The notes: generated from the sequence alone by a model not told the origin. Counted from the stretch's first letter, positions 15,785 to 24,360 are shown. The stretch: DNA of 64,000 nt from Deltaproteobacteria bacterium (GCA_019912665.1 JAIOIE010000018.1:186001-250000); one strand, 5' to 3'. Made by a program: numbers and translations.

Positions 15785-17479
15785 CTACTGAAGGGTCACC
15801 CTCTCGACCTCTTCCACCGTGGTTATCCCTGAAATAACCTTGTCCCAGCCGTCGGACCTCAATTGCGCCATGCCCTCGGAAATGGCTGCGCCCTTTATAG
15901 CCGCGGCCCCCTGCCGCTCTACCGTAAGCTCCCGGATCCTGTCAGTCACTGTCATTAGCTCGAATATCCCGGTACGGCCCCTGTAGCCGGTTCCGCCGCA
16001 CTCCTCGCACCCCCTCCCCCTGGCAAGGCCGGCAATGCCTTCAGGAGAAACCGTTCCTTCCATGAGGAGCTTAATTTCCCTTTCTGAAGGGGCGTAGCTC
16101 TCCTTGCAGGCCGGGCAGATGACCCGGACGAGCCTCTGGGCTAGCACGCCCAGGAGGCATGACGAGATGAGATACCCTTCAATGCCCATGTCCAGGAGCC
16201 TCGCGACCGCACCGGCGGCGTCGTTCGTGTGCATGGTCGAGAGTATGAGGTGCCCGGTAAGGGCCGAATGGACGGCTATCTCGGCCGTCTCGGCGTCCCT
16301 TATCTCCCCCACCATTATGATGTCAGGGTCCTGCCTCACGATGGAACGGAGGCCGCTCGCGAAGGTGAGGCCTATGGCCGGCTTGACCTGTATCTGGTTC
16401 ACTCCCTCGAGCTTGTACTCTATCGGGTCCTCGATAGTAATGACCTTTCTGCTGCCGGTATCCATCCTGGAGAGGGCCGCATAGAGCGTAGTCGACTTTC
16501 CGCTGCCGGTCGGGCCGGTGACCAGTATCATCCCGTGCGGCTGGGCGGCGAGCAGAGAGAAGGCCTCCTTTATTCGCGCGGAGAAACCGAGGTCTTCGAG
16601 CGCGAGCGCGGAACTCGGGTCAAGAAGCCTCATAACGATGCTCTCGCCGTAAAGGGTCGGCACTGTCGAGACCCTTATGTCGACCTCCTTGCCTGAGATC
16701 GTGTGCTTTACCCTGCCGTCCTGCGGAAGCCTCCTTTCGGCTATATTCAGCCTGGCCATTATCTTGACCCTCGAGGAGACGACCGGATGGAGCCTTCCGG
16801 GAAGGTTCTCCGAGACGTGAAGGACGCCGTCCACCCTGTACCTGACATTCAGGCCGCCCTCGAACGGTTCGATATGGATATCGCTTGCGCGCCTCTCTAC
16901 CGCCCTCGCTATTATGAGGTTCACCAGCTCTATTACCGGGGCCTCGAGCGCGGCCTCCTTGAGCCCCTCTATGTCGTCACGCTCCCAGCGGGCCTGGCCC
17001 GTCTCCTTTTCATCGAGGTCGCCTATGAGCTCGTCAAGTGCCCTGCCCCGGCTGCCGTAATGCCTCTCTATGAAATCGAGTATCTGCCCCGGCACCCCTA
17101 ATGCCTGCTCAACCTCCATGCCCGTAAACGCCTTCAGGGCTTCGGCTGGAAACGGGTCCTGCGGGCGAGCCGAGGCGACTAAAAGCGTTTCGCCGTCAAG
17201 GGCCACGGGGGCCACACGGTTCTCTTTCAGAAAGATGTAGGCAGGCTGCCGCCCTATGGGGACAGGCCCTTCCGGGAAATCCCCTTCCAGCACCGCCTGC
17301 ACCCCCAGTGAGCCCGCCACCTGAAGCGCGAAATCCCCGGCGGAGATGAAACCCAGCCGCGTAAGCGCCTCTCCGGTCATGCATCCTGTCCGCGATCTTT
17401 CATCCAGCGCGGCCAGGAGCATCTCCTCTGTGATGAGCGAGAGCCTTAGAAGTCTCTCGCCGATTCTCTCGCGGCTCAT
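15785..17479 (-). CDS. gspE: type II secretion ATPase GspE
   Basis: About 564 residues. The N-terminal T2SSE_N domain (GERLLRLSLITEEMLLAAL) precedes the ATPase with Walker A GPTGSGKST, an Asp box, Walker B region DPDIIMVGEIRD, and a His box (HSALTGHLILSTMHTND). A tetracysteine zinc module follows (CPAC, then CEECGGTGY). It powers pseudopilus extension from the cytoplasmic face. I take ATG 17479 as start because the family N-terminus begins there. The frame stays open upstream to a TTG at 17752 through DNA rich in hairpins, which looks like leader rather than protein. The Shine-Dalgarno in front of 17479 is poor. First gene of the gsp operon. Confidence 0.93.
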   Translation of the reverse strand: MSRERIGERLLRLSLITEEMLLAALDERSRTGCMTGEALTRLGFISAGDFALQVAGSLGVQAVLEGDFPEGPVPIGRQPAYIFLKENRVAPVALDGETLLVASARPQDPFPAEALKAFTGMEVEQALGVPGQILDFIERHYGSRGRALDELIGDLDEKETGQARWERDDIEGLKEAALEAPVIELVNLIIARAVERRASDIHIEPFEGGLNVRYRVDGVLHVSENLPGRLHPVVSSRVKIMARLNIAERRLPQDGRVKHTISGKEVDIRVSTVPTLYGESIVMRLLDPSSALALEDLGFSARIKEAFSLLAAQPHGMILVTGPTGSGKSTTLYAALSRMDTGSRKVITIEDPIEYKLEGVNQIQVKPAIGLTFASGLRSIVRQDPDIIMVGEIRDAETAEIAVHSALTGHLILSTMHTNDAAGAVARLLDMGIEGYLISSCLLGVLAQRLVRVICPACKESYAPSEREIKLLMEGTVSPEGIAGLARGRGCEECGGTGYRGRTGIFELMTVTDRIRELTVERQGAAAIKGAAISEGMAQLRSDGWDKVISGITTVEEVERVTLQ

Positions 17480-17955
17480 TGACAGGAGTACGCCCGATTC
17501 CCTTGCGGTCTTGGCCGGGACACTCTGCCGCTCGCGTTCCGGAGGTGCCACTTGACCTTCAGGACGGACAAAGGCGACGGAGCACCGGTTAAAGTTTTCC
17601 AGGCCAGAATTGCCTCGTTTTGCCTGAAACGGCAATAGATAACGGAGAAAAAGACGCCTGGCGCCTCCGCCCTGCGCTTTGCCGGCCTGCGGGCCGGTCT
17701 CGGCATGGAGTCGGAGCCCGCTCTCAGCTTTGGTGTGGGTGGAGGCCGTCAAGCGTATTCAGGCCAGGCCGGAGCGAGGCGCATAAGGAAAATACGCGCC
17801 TGGATAAGGTCAAGGCCGGTGAATGGACGGCTATTTTCAATATGTTTTATGGAGTTCGCGCCCGCCGCGGCGGGGCGCATGGGAAGAATCACGGCATAGA
17901 CAAAATAACTGTATACCATCTTTTCCGGTTGTCAACAGAGGAGAGTAAAATCGTT
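17480..17955 (-). other. structured 476-nt leader of the gsp operon
   Basis: No convincing gene lies here. On the minus strand it holds a TTGACA/TATACA promoter candidate (17910-17935). Three stem-loops follow: a very GC-rich one at 17858-17878, one with AGGCGC/GCGCCT arms at 17777-17801, and one with TTGCC/GGCAA arms plus GTTT/AAAC at 17610-17635. The length and hairpins suggest a regulatory 5' UTR. I could not match it to a known riboswitch, including the cyclic-di-GMP class I core. An alternative is an N-terminal GspE extension in the open frame. Confidence 0.45.
17910..17935 (-). promoter_or_regulatory. candidate promoter for the gsp operon
   Basis: Minus strand TTGACA (17930-17935) and TATACA (17910-17915) separated by 14 nt. 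Both hexamers are good but the spacing is short for sigma-70, so activator dependence or a chance match are both possible. Confidence 0.4.
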
Positions 17956-18330
17956 TCACCCGCGGACGATCGCGGCGGAAGAAAATTTTCCTATTACCAC
18001 GAGGACGCTGTCTCCGGACTTGAGTATGTTCCCGTGGTTAGGGACCGAGACGCTGGTATCTCCGCTCTCGTATTTCATGGGGCAGCTTAACCATACGCCG
18101 GTCCCGTGATGGACTATCGTTACCACTTCTATTCCAGAGAAGGCGCGGACGAGCCCGCCAGGCGCTGTCTCCTTGAGACTTATGACGGCCGTGCCGTCGT
18201 CTTTAATCTCGATGCTCTTCAGCTCGGCCCAGCTTGCGCCTGAGCGGGCCTCGCAGGAAGCCAGGAGCAGAAGGCCGAAAAGGGCGGCAAGACGAATGAA
18301 AAGGGGCGCTTTGATCAGGGCCTCACGCAA
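17956..18330 (-). CDS. small lipoprotein of unknown function
   Basis: About 124 residues. A hydrophobic signal (PLFIRLAALFGLLLLASC) ends in a lipobox with Cys near 25, so the mature protein should be an approximately 100-residue lipoprotein. The mature part is beta-rich (SIEIKDDGTAVISLKE, SVLVVIGKFSS). Start is uncertain: a TTG at 18330 inside the end of the PHP gene is most plausible, and a CTG at 18318 overlapping its stop is another. It precedes the gsp leader in the same direction, so a pilotin-like role is thinkable, but nothing in the sequence shows it. Family not recognised. Confidence 0.65.
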   Translation of the reverse strand: MREALIKAPLFIRLAALFGLLLLASCEARSGASWAELKSIEIKDDGTAVISLKETAPGGLVRAFSGIEVVTIVHHGTGVWLSCPMKYESGDTSVSVPNHGNILKSGDSVLVVIGKFSSAAIVRG

Positions 18331-18920
18331 ACGCCCCTGTAGCGCCCTGATTTGAGGGCAGCGACCAGGCCCTCCTCCGTTACCATGTCGAGGAATTCCG
18401 TATAGCACCTGCCCACGTCCTCCTTGCCATGAGAGTCGCTACCGCCCGTCGTGGGTAAGCCGAGGGAGGCGGCCGCGCGGAGAGCCATTTCGTTCTCCCC
18501 GGGGGTGTTGTGGCCGTTGTACGCCTCCACGGCTGTTATGCCTTTCACCAGGGAGAGGTCCGTCTTGAAGCGGCCCGCCCCCCTGAATGGGTGAGCTATT
18601 ATCGCTACCGCACCCCTCGGCTCAAGGTACCTCAAGACCTCGGAGGCCGGGGCGAACATCCCGAGGTCCATGAAGCCGTTGTCGGTTATGCCGAAAAGGA
18701 TGAGGTGCCCTTCGGCCGCGTCGTATTCAGCCCCCCTGAATATCGTTATCCTCCCCGAATACTCGCGTTTGAGCTCCTCTGCCATCCCGCTCGCCGTATA
18801 TGAGTTGTGCTCGGTGAAGGCGATGCCGTCCAGGCCGGAGGCTATGGCCGCCTCTATTACCTCCTCCGGCCCGGAGGCGCTTTCATATGTGAACGCATGG
18901 TTATGGATGTCTATCTTCAG
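18315..18920 (-). CDS. PHP-domain metal-dependent phosphoesterase
   Basis: About 201 residues with the PHP motifs: an N-terminal metal-binding DIHNHAF, FTEHNSY, the AIIAHPFRG segment, and a C-terminal SDSHGKEDVG. Such proteins hydrolyse phosphate esters (histidinol phosphate, nucleotides, pAp-like compounds). The substrate here is unknown. The family start is M/LKIDIHNH, which corresponds to a CTG at 18920. A longer frame from TTG 18995 would have to translate through a strong hairpin and homopolymer runs, so I reject it. Lies after the PRTase-kinase gene and overlaps the lipoprotein gene. Confidence 0.8.
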   Translation of the reverse strand: MKIDIHNHAFTYESASGPEEVIEAAIASGLDGIAFTEHNSYTASGMAEELKREYSGRITIFRGAEYDAAEGHLILFGITDNGFMDLGMFAPASEVLRYLEPRGAVAIIAHPFRGAGRFKTDLSLVKGITAVEAYNGHNTPGENEMALRAAASLGLPTTGGSDSHGKEDVGRCYTEFLDMVTEEGLVAALKSGRYRGVCVRP

Positions 18921-18950
18921 GCAACCCCCCAAAAAAAATAGAGATTTTTT

Positions 18951-18983
18951 CCGCTTTTCCCGGCAGGCCGGGAATAAAAGCGG
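18951..18983 (-). repeat. strong hairpin between PRTase-kinase and PHP genes
   Basis: On the minus strand arms CCGCTTTT and AAAAGCGG enclose a second stem built from TTCCCGG/CCGGGAA. The hairpin is followed by A6, a few bases and T8. The T-run starts about 12 nt after the stem, so it is not a canonical terminator, but it probably marks the end of the long cluster transcript or a processing site. Confidence 0.55.
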
Positions 18984-18999
18984 TTGCCTTTTCAATCTC

Positions 19000-20745
19000 T
19001 CAATCCGAGAGCCAGAGTAGCTCCCTTTTAAGCCTTGAGGCGTAGCGGTGCGCGAGCGACCTGAACCTAGGCCCTTCGGGTGTAGCGGCGAGCTCCTCCG
19101 AGGCGAAAGACGAGTACCCGAGCCTGAAAGCCAAGTAGGCTATGAGATGGAGACGGAAACGCTCGTTATCGACGGTATCGCCGGAGGCGGCCGCGTACCT
19201 TGAAAGCATGTAATTGAGCTCCATGGGGTTCATCTCGAACTCCACGGCGGCCATCGCCAGGTCCCATGCTATGTCCTGGCAGGCCGGAAAGAACTGGTCG
19301 AGATGGTGGTCCAGGCAGTCAGTTTTCCTGTACCCCTTTGCCGTGATGATCCACTCGAAAGGGAACATCCTGCCGTCCAGCTTCACCGGCTCGAAGCCCT
19401 CGTAGACTCCGCACATGCGTTCGAGCGGGGCCGCTTTCCTCGCCCAGTCCTCACCTAGCCCGAGGGCGATATTGCGGGCGGCCATGCAGTGGAACTCCTC
19501 GAAGCTCATCCGCTCGCCTGCCGGGAAGTTCCTTTTAAGGAAGGCGCTGTACCTGGCCATCTCGTCAATAAGGAGCTGGTTAAGCTCCCTTTCCGTGACC
19601 GGCCTTCCGGAGATGAACTCATGGATCACAAACCCGTTCGTAAAGCCGGAGACCGGGGGCGTAAAGCCTTCCCCGGCAAGGAGAGCGGCCCTCCCTAGCT
19701 TGGAGGCGCCGTACCTGCCGTGCCCCGCGAATTTGAGCATGAGCGTCTTCCCGCCAGCTCCCCTGCCCAGATACTTCCTCCGCTCATGCCGGGGATGCGC
19801 GGCCGGGTAGTCAGCCTCGTCCTGCCCGTCCTTATAGAATAGCCCCCTCCACATCCCGGCGGAGATGTCCATTGGCGCGGACTCAAGGCGCGCCTCCTTT
19901 TCGAGCCTCCCGCTTTCGAGCCAGACATTTTCGAAAAACGAGGCGTACTTGGGGTGGTTGCCCCATCCCTCCCGGGCCGCTTTCGAGAGAAATGAGCTCC
20001 CGTCCGGAATCCAGCTCGGGAAAAAGACTACGTTATTGTCGGGCACGCCGAGGCTTTTGAGTTTCTGGGCAACGGACGAGAACGACGAGCCGGATAGGCC
20101 GGGTCCCTCGTCCGCTATTATAAAGACGCTCCCCCTCAGGCAGCTTACGATTTCCTCGAGCTCCGGCGTTAAGACGGCCTTTCTCTTGAAGGGGTGTCCC
20201 CTGGGACGGAGAGTGAAGGAGACTGTCTGGCAGCCGAGCGATTCAAGAGCCGCAGAGACGATCGAAGAGAGGCTCGCGCCTATGCTCCTCAGTCCGATGC
20301 ACACCACGTGGCAGCGCCCGCGGTCCATGAAGAAATCGCGCGCTGACGCGAGGTAAACCTCCGGGAATAGGCCGTAGTGCGCATAGCCCTCCGGGATTCG
20401 CGTCTCCATCCTCTCAGGCAGCCCGGTCCGGAGGGCCTCGGAAAGCATCTCGTTAAAAAGCGCGGCCCACTTCCCGGCCTCGTCCCTCCTCCCTTCCCAT
20501 GAGGCGCAAAAAAGGCGTCCTGCTGCCAGAGAGGCGCTCCGGAGGGCACTGCTCTCCTCGCATATGCCGTCCCGTTCGGGGAAAAAAGCGTCGGCCAGGC
20601 CGGACTCGAACCTCCCGGCTTCCATGAGAAGCTCTGTTGCGTGCTCGTGGCTCAATCCCTTTCCCGCAAGGTCCGCGAGGGCGAACAGCTCATCCGCGAA
20701 CGGCATTGTTTCCCTTATCTCCCGGGTCTTCCTGTACACTATCAA
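19000..20745 (-). CDS. phosphoribosyltransferase-like / APH-like kinase fusion protein
   Basis: 581 residues, not a family I can name. An N-terminal helical region (1-140) is followed by a Rossmann-type PRTase-like domain (about 144-245): VVCIGLRSIGASLSSIV, then FIIADEGPGLSGSSF, which has the acidic-acidic-G-x-G-x-S/T shape of a PRPP-binding loop. The second half (about 300-505) looks like an aminoglycoside-phosphotransferase/choline-kinase fold: TLMLKFAGHGRYG, GFVIHEFISGRPVT, and a C-terminal HHLDQFFPACQDIAWDLA in place of the usual catalytic and metal-binding aspartate motifs. Start is TTG 20745 overlapping the upstream methyltransferase stop (TTGA); ATG at 20706 is an alternative. It closes the glycan cluster. 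Proposed role: making and phosphorylating, or salvaging, a ribosylated intermediate. This is inference. Confidence 0.75.
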   Translation of the reverse strand: MIVYRKTREIRETMPFADELFALADLAGKGLSHEHATELLMEAGRFESGLADAFFPERDGICEESSALRSASLAAGRLFCASWEGRRDEAGKWAALFNEMLSEALRTGLPERMETRIPEGYAHYGLFPEVYLASARDFFMDRGRCHVVCIGLRSIGASLSSIVSAALESLGCQTVSFTLRPRGHPFKRKAVLTPELEEIVSCLRGSVFIIADEGPGLSGSSFSSVAQKLKSLGVPDNNVVFFPSWIPDGSSFLSKAAREGWGNHPKYASFFENVWLESGRLEKEARLESAPMDISAGMWRGLFYKDGQDEADYPAAHPRHERRKYLGRGAGGKTLMLKFAGHGRYGASKLGRAALLAGEGFTPPVSGFTNGFVIHEFISGRPVTERELNQLLIDEMARYSAFLKRNFPAGERMSFEEFHCMAARNIALGLGEDWARKAAPLERMCGVYEGFEPVKLDGRMFPFEWIITAKGYRKTDCLDHHLDQFFPACQDIAWDLAMAAVEFEMNPMELNYMLSRYAAASGDTVDNERFRLHLIAYLAFRLGYSSFASEELAATPEGPRFRSLAHRYASRLKRELLWLSD

Positions 20746-21515
20746 ACAGGCCCCACCTCCCTCTTTTTAGCACTTATGAACACCCTTCCCTTGCCCTCGT
20801 CCGCGGGCATATCGAAATCAATGCCTGCCCGATGGACCTCGATACTGCTAAAGCCGCACGATTCAAGCGAAGAGACCACTTCGTCAAGGGGGTGGAACCT
20901 CTCCGTGACCGTCACGTCGCTCCTTTTCCAGCCGCCGTCGTTTCTGAAAAGCGTAAGCTTCACGCTTGCAACGCGCCTGGAGCAATCGTACGTCCCGCGT
21001 ATGAGGCACGCGTTATCGTCTTCAAGGAAAAAACCGGACTTTTTCCACATCACCTCATACGCCTCCTCAAGGAGGAGGTCGAACGCGAAGACCCCGCCAT
21101 CGCAAAGCGACGCTTTTACATTCCTGAATACGCGCTCCAGGTCCCGCGGCTCCATTATGTGATTCATGCTGTCGAAGGTCGAGACGACGGCGTCGAACCT
21201 GGCCGGTAAAAAAAACGACCTCGCGTCAGTCGCGAAGAAGCCTGCCGCGGGCGTATTCCTTTTCGCGAACCTGAGCATCTCAATCGAGCAGTCTGCCCCG
21301 ACCACTTTGAACCCCCGCTCAAAGAGCATTTTCGTAAGGTGCCCCGTGCCGCAGCATAGGTCCAGTATCCGGGCCCCGGGCGGAAGCTTTAGTAAAAGCA
21401 CCTTATCGAGCGCGCCCATTACGAAGCTGTGGAAGTTGTAGCCGCTCCCGCCCCAGTACCTGTCGTAAAACCACGCAAGGCCGTCGTAAGGGGAATTCTC
21501 TCTCGTTTCACCCAT
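20742..21515 (-). CDS. class I SAM-dependent methyltransferase
   Basis: 257 residues with the Rossmann methyltransferase signature: motif I ILDLCCGTGHLTKML, motif II VVGADCSIEML, FDAVVSTFDSMNHI near motif IV, and a post-core beta segment. The N-terminus YDGLAWFYDRYWG is typical of small-molecule methyltransferases. The substrate is not predictable, probably an intermediate of the surrounding cluster. ATG at 21515 overlaps the acyltransferase stop by 8 nt. The 3' end overlaps the PRTase-kinase start. Confidence 0.87.
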   Translation of the reverse strand: MGETRENSPYDGLAWFYDRYWGGSGYNFHSFVMGALDKVLLLKLPPGARILDLCCGTGHLTKMLFERGFKVVGADCSIEMLRFAKRNTPAAGFFATDARSFFLPARFDAVVSTFDSMNHIMEPRDLERVFRNVKASLCDGGVFAFDLLLEEAYEVMWKKSGFFLEDDNACLIRGTYDCSRRVASVKLTLFRNDGGWKRSDVTVTERFHPLDEVVSSLESCGFSSIEVHRAGIDFDMPADEGKGRVFISAKKREVGPV

Positions 21516-22500
21516 GCTCTATCACCAGCGTCGAGTTGCTCCGCTCTTCCGGCCCCCACGCGTATTTGTAGTTCTCGCCGCCCCTCAGGAAATCCAGTTC
21601 CCTTACGCCCCCGGTTATCGCGTCCTCCACGGCGCGCCTCAAGATATGCGAGCCGGGGCTGAATTTAAGGAAAGCGGGGTCGAACCCGTTAAGATACGCG
21701 TACATGCGCCCGCGGTGGATGAACGCGTACAGGGCCGCGAAATCAGCGCCCCTGTATCTCATCCTGTAGAGCCGGAGGATGCCTTTCTCAAGCAGGCCTG
21801 AAGCGGCCTCTCCGTGAAAAGATTTTATCTCCGGCCCGTTCAGGACGCCTGTCCCGCCGAGGGCCCGCCATCTAATCTCATGGAGACGGAAGAACGAATC
21901 GAGGAACTCGGAAAGGCTGCTCCCGGTAGCGGTCTCGACCGTTAGCTCCCCGCTCTCCTCGATCATCCTTCTCGTGCGCTTCGAGCCGTTCTTTCCGCTC
22001 CTCGGCCCTCTTCTCCCGAGCTTATCCGCGCTGTCAGGAAGGCTCACAATTAGGCAGGGCTCGCCTGCGCTCCTTGAGACCTTGAGGCCTGAAGGCGGGG
22101 CCGTAGCAAGAAACGGAGATTCGGCCCGAAGCTCGTAAAGGGCGCACTTCCTCCAGCTCTCTTTTCTCCTGAGGAGATATTCGAGGACCATCGAAGCAGC
22201 TTCGGCCCCTGCCTCCGGAAGCGCCAGCATGTCCAGGTAATCCGAAACGCCTGTCCCAATGAAGGCCGCCTCCTCGCCCCGTAGCATGAGAGGCAAGAGG
22301 GCCGAGAGCACCCCATTTTTCCTCAAGGCCAAGGCAAAGGGCCTGCCGTTTCCGAGGCGCCTCATCCAGGGCAGCAGCCACTGAGGCGACTGGAACGGGG
22401 TGGCCGAAGGGCATGAACCGAAAAGCGCGTCCCACTCAGGGCCAAGCTCTTCCAGCCTCTTTTGATCCTGGACCTCCTCTATCTCAAGCCCCTCCCCCAT
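21508..22500 (-). CDS. CelD/BcsL-type GNAT acyltransferase
   Basis: About 330 residues. The end of the protein has the family signature ELDFLRGGENYKYAWGPEE, and the middle RTRRMIEESGELTVE with RLYRMRYRGADFAALYAF matches the tandem GNAT fold of the Acetyltransf_6 (CelD/BcsL) family. These proteins N- or O-acylate polysaccharide precursors or amino sugars. Next to a PIG-L deacetylase it could re-acylate a freed amine. ATG 22500 is chosen; a GTG at 22512 with a nearby AAGGA is an alternative. Overlaps the end of the GT4 gene. Confidence 0.85.
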   Translation of the reverse strand: MGEGLEIEEVQDQKRLEELGPEWDALFGSCPSATPFQSPQWLLPWMRRLGNGRPFALALRKNGVLSALLPLMLRGEEAAFIGTGVSDYLDMLALPEAGAEAASMVLEYLLRRKESWRKCALYELRAESPFLATAPPSGLKVSRSAGEPCLIVSLPDSADKLGRRGPRSGKNGSKRTRRMIEESGELTVETATGSSLSEFLDSFFRLHEIRWRALGGTGVLNGPEIKSFHGEAASGLLEKGILRLYRMRYRGADFAALYAFIHRGRMYAYLNGFDPAFLKFSPGSHILRRAVEDAITGGVRELDFLRGGENYKYAWGPEERSNSTLVIEHG

Positions 22501-23554
22501 GCCCTCTTCCACCGTTCCTTTTTATGCTTATTATCTTTCGGTAGAGATCAATATAACCACTGGCCATAAGCGAAGAGGAGAACCTGCGGGCGGCCCTCAT
22601 GCATTCGTCCGAAGAGATCGAACCCGCCCTCCTTATGGCCCTTGCCATCCCCTCCACCCCTTCCACAAGGAATCCGGTCCTGCCGTGCTCGACCACCTCC
22701 GCGAGAGCGCCCGCCGGGAAAGCTATTACCGGAGCGCCTGCCGCAAGCGCCTCCATGGCAACGAGCGAGCTCGTCTCAGGCACAAGCGAAGGTATGAGGA
22801 CGCACCGCGCTCCTGCAAGGAGCCGCCTTTTCCTGTCGAACCCGGCAGGACCCGCAAACCAGATGCGCTTGTCCCCGATATTCGGAGCGATGGCCTCCTT
22901 GAAATAATCCTCGTGCTCGCTGTAAGGGAAGACCGACCCGGCCAGGACAAAAGGCACCCCGGCCCTTTTTGCGGCCTTCATCGCGATGTGGAAGCCCTTC
23001 TCCGGGCATATCCTCCCGAGCGAGAGCGCGTATTCCCTCCGCCTCACCGAGGGCCTCAGCCTTTCAACAGGCACCCCGTTCCGGACCGTGCCGATGATAT
23101 CGAGCCATTCCGGCGCCCCATCCATTTGAGTAGCCGAGACGCAGTTAAAGAAAGTCAGGGCGCGCCCGGTGCGGAGTGCCTGCTCTGGATACCACTTGAG
23201 CGGCAGGTGGAGGGTCACGAGTAGAGGCACGCCCTCGTCCGGCATGTACTCGTGGGAATCAAGGCCGTGCATGTGGACTATGTCTATTTTCCAGTGCCGG
23301 AGTGCGAAGCCTATGGCCTTCCTGTAGAGCCCGTGGATATAGGAGCGGACCTGCCCGTCTATCCTGCCTTTTACGAACGGGGTCGGTATGAGGGTCCCTT
23401 CGACCCTGGAGCCCTCGGGTGCTATGACGACAGAGCCCCATCCTTCGGAGACGAGCGCGCTATCGAGCGAGAGGAGCACCTGCTCGGCCCCGCCCGGCGT
23501 ATCAGGCCTGACCTGCGCGAAGGGGAAGGAGACCCCGAGCACCACAGGGTTCAC
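22484..23554 (-). CDS. GT4-family glycosyltransferase
   Basis: About 356 residues with a GT-B fold. The N-terminal domain contains SFPFAQVRPDTPGGAEQVLL and IVHMHGLDSHEYMP. The C-terminal nucleotide-sugar domain contains EYALSLGRICPEKGFHIAMKAAKRAG and the retaining-GT4 signature VPETSSLVAMEALAAGAPVIAF with the EX7E glutamates. Transfers a sugar from an activated donor in the cytoplasm. Acceptor unknown. GTG start at 23554 overlaps the PIG-L stop (GTGA), so the longer frame is not used. Confidence 0.88.
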   Translation of the reverse strand: MNPVVLGVSFPFAQVRPDTPGGAEQVLLSLDSALVSEGWGSVVIAPEGSRVEGTLIPTPFVKGRIDGQVRSYIHGLYRKAIGFALRHWKIDIVHMHGLDSHEYMPDEGVPLLVTLHLPLKWYPEQALRTGRALTFFNCVSATQMDGAPEWLDIIGTVRNGVPVERLRPSVRRREYALSLGRICPEKGFHIAMKAAKRAGVPFVLAGSVFPYSEHEDYFKEAIAPNIGDKRIWFAGPAGFDRKRRLLAGARCVLIPSLVPETSSLVAMEALAAGAPVIAFPAGALAEVVEHGRTGFLVEGVEGMARAIRRAGSISSDECMRAARRFSSSLMASGYIDLYRKIISIKRNGGRGHGGGA

Positions 23555-24360
23555 ATCGGGCTCCCTGTCCCAAGCTCCTTCATGGCCCCGGAGGCAAGCT
23601 CTCTCCACTTCTTACCGTCAATGCCCCAGTCGAACTGCTCGTAATGCAGCCTCCCCTCATGCGGGGACGCTGTAAAAACATAAGGCGGGGCCGGCCTGAA
23701 CCTCTCGAACTGGAGCGGGAACATGCTGAGTACCGGGGCCTGTGTCGCGAAACAGTCCATCATCCGGCCCTTTATCCGCCTCTCCTCCTCGGAGAGCATG
23801 AAGGTTATCTCGTCGAAGCCCTCCCTCGGTATGAACTCGAGCGATGACAACCTGCCGTCCATGGCGTTGTAAAGCGCATACTCTATAAGAGGCGGCGGGT
23901 CGCCGCCCGCTTTCCGGATAAGGCCGGCAGCCGCGTGCGCGGCAAAGCACAGAGAATCGTGGTCCGGATGCCCGCCTTCGTAAGCGAGCGTAAGCACGGA
24001 TTCCGCGCCTGTCTCCATAATAGCGTCCCTGAGCTTAAGCGCTATCTCCACGAGATGATACCCGGCCTCCCTGTCAGGAACCCAGGGCGGGAAGCAGTCC
24101 TCCGGCCTTATGCCGGAGATGGAAAGGGCGGCGAAGAGCTCCTTTCTCCTCGCCTCCGCATACTCTTCGGCGGAGCTGAAGCCGTGCGAGACGGCATCGG
24201 CAAGGTCCCTTGGCGCGCCGTCGGTTACGTGGACGAAAAAGGCGCGTTCCAGGTACCTCAAAAGCGCCCCGGCTCCCGCGACCTCGTCATCGGGGTGCGC
24301 CGCGACCACTAGCGTCTTTTCGCCGAAGATATCCTTCACGAACTCCCTCACATAGCCCAT
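23551..24360 (-). CDS. PIG-L family N-deacetylase
   Basis: About 269 residues with both zinc-site motifs of the LmbE/PIG-L family: AAHPDDE near residue 20 and GGHPDHDSL near 150. Family members remove an N-acetyl group from GlcNAc-containing glycolipids, glycosides or thiol precursors (PIG-L, MshB, BshB). A good Shine-Dalgarno (AAGGA) precedes the ATG at 24360. A longer frame to 24399 would overlap the glycosidase-like gene. Coupled to the following GT4 by GTGA. Probably deacetylates an N-acetylhexosamine unit of the cluster product. Confidence 0.9.
   Translation of the reverse strand: MGYVREFVKDIFGEKTLVVAAHPDDEVAGAGALLRYLERAFFVHVTDGAPRDLADAVSHGFSSAEEYAEARRKELFAALSISGIRPEDCFPPWVPDREAGYHLVEIALKLRDAIMETGAESVLTLAYEGGHPDHDSLCFAAHAAAGLIRKAGGDPPPLIEYALYNAMDGRLSSLEFIPREGFDEITFMLSEEERRIKGRMMDCFATQAPVLSMFPLQFERFRPAPPYVFTASPHEGRLHYEQFDWGIDGKKWRELASGAMKELGTGSPM

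Noticed and set aside
17600-17720. Cyclic-di-GMP class I riboswitch before gspE
   Set aside because: A GGCAAAGCGCAGGG stretch looks suggestive, but the conserved GGCAAACC and GACGCAAAGCC blocks and their spacing are absent.
21508-24360. Mycothiol/bacillithiol-type thiol pathway (GT4, PIG-L, GNAT together)
   Set aside because: The three enzyme classes are present, but the acyltransferase is CelD-type, no cysteine ligase (MshC/BshC) is encoded, and too many other transferases surround them.
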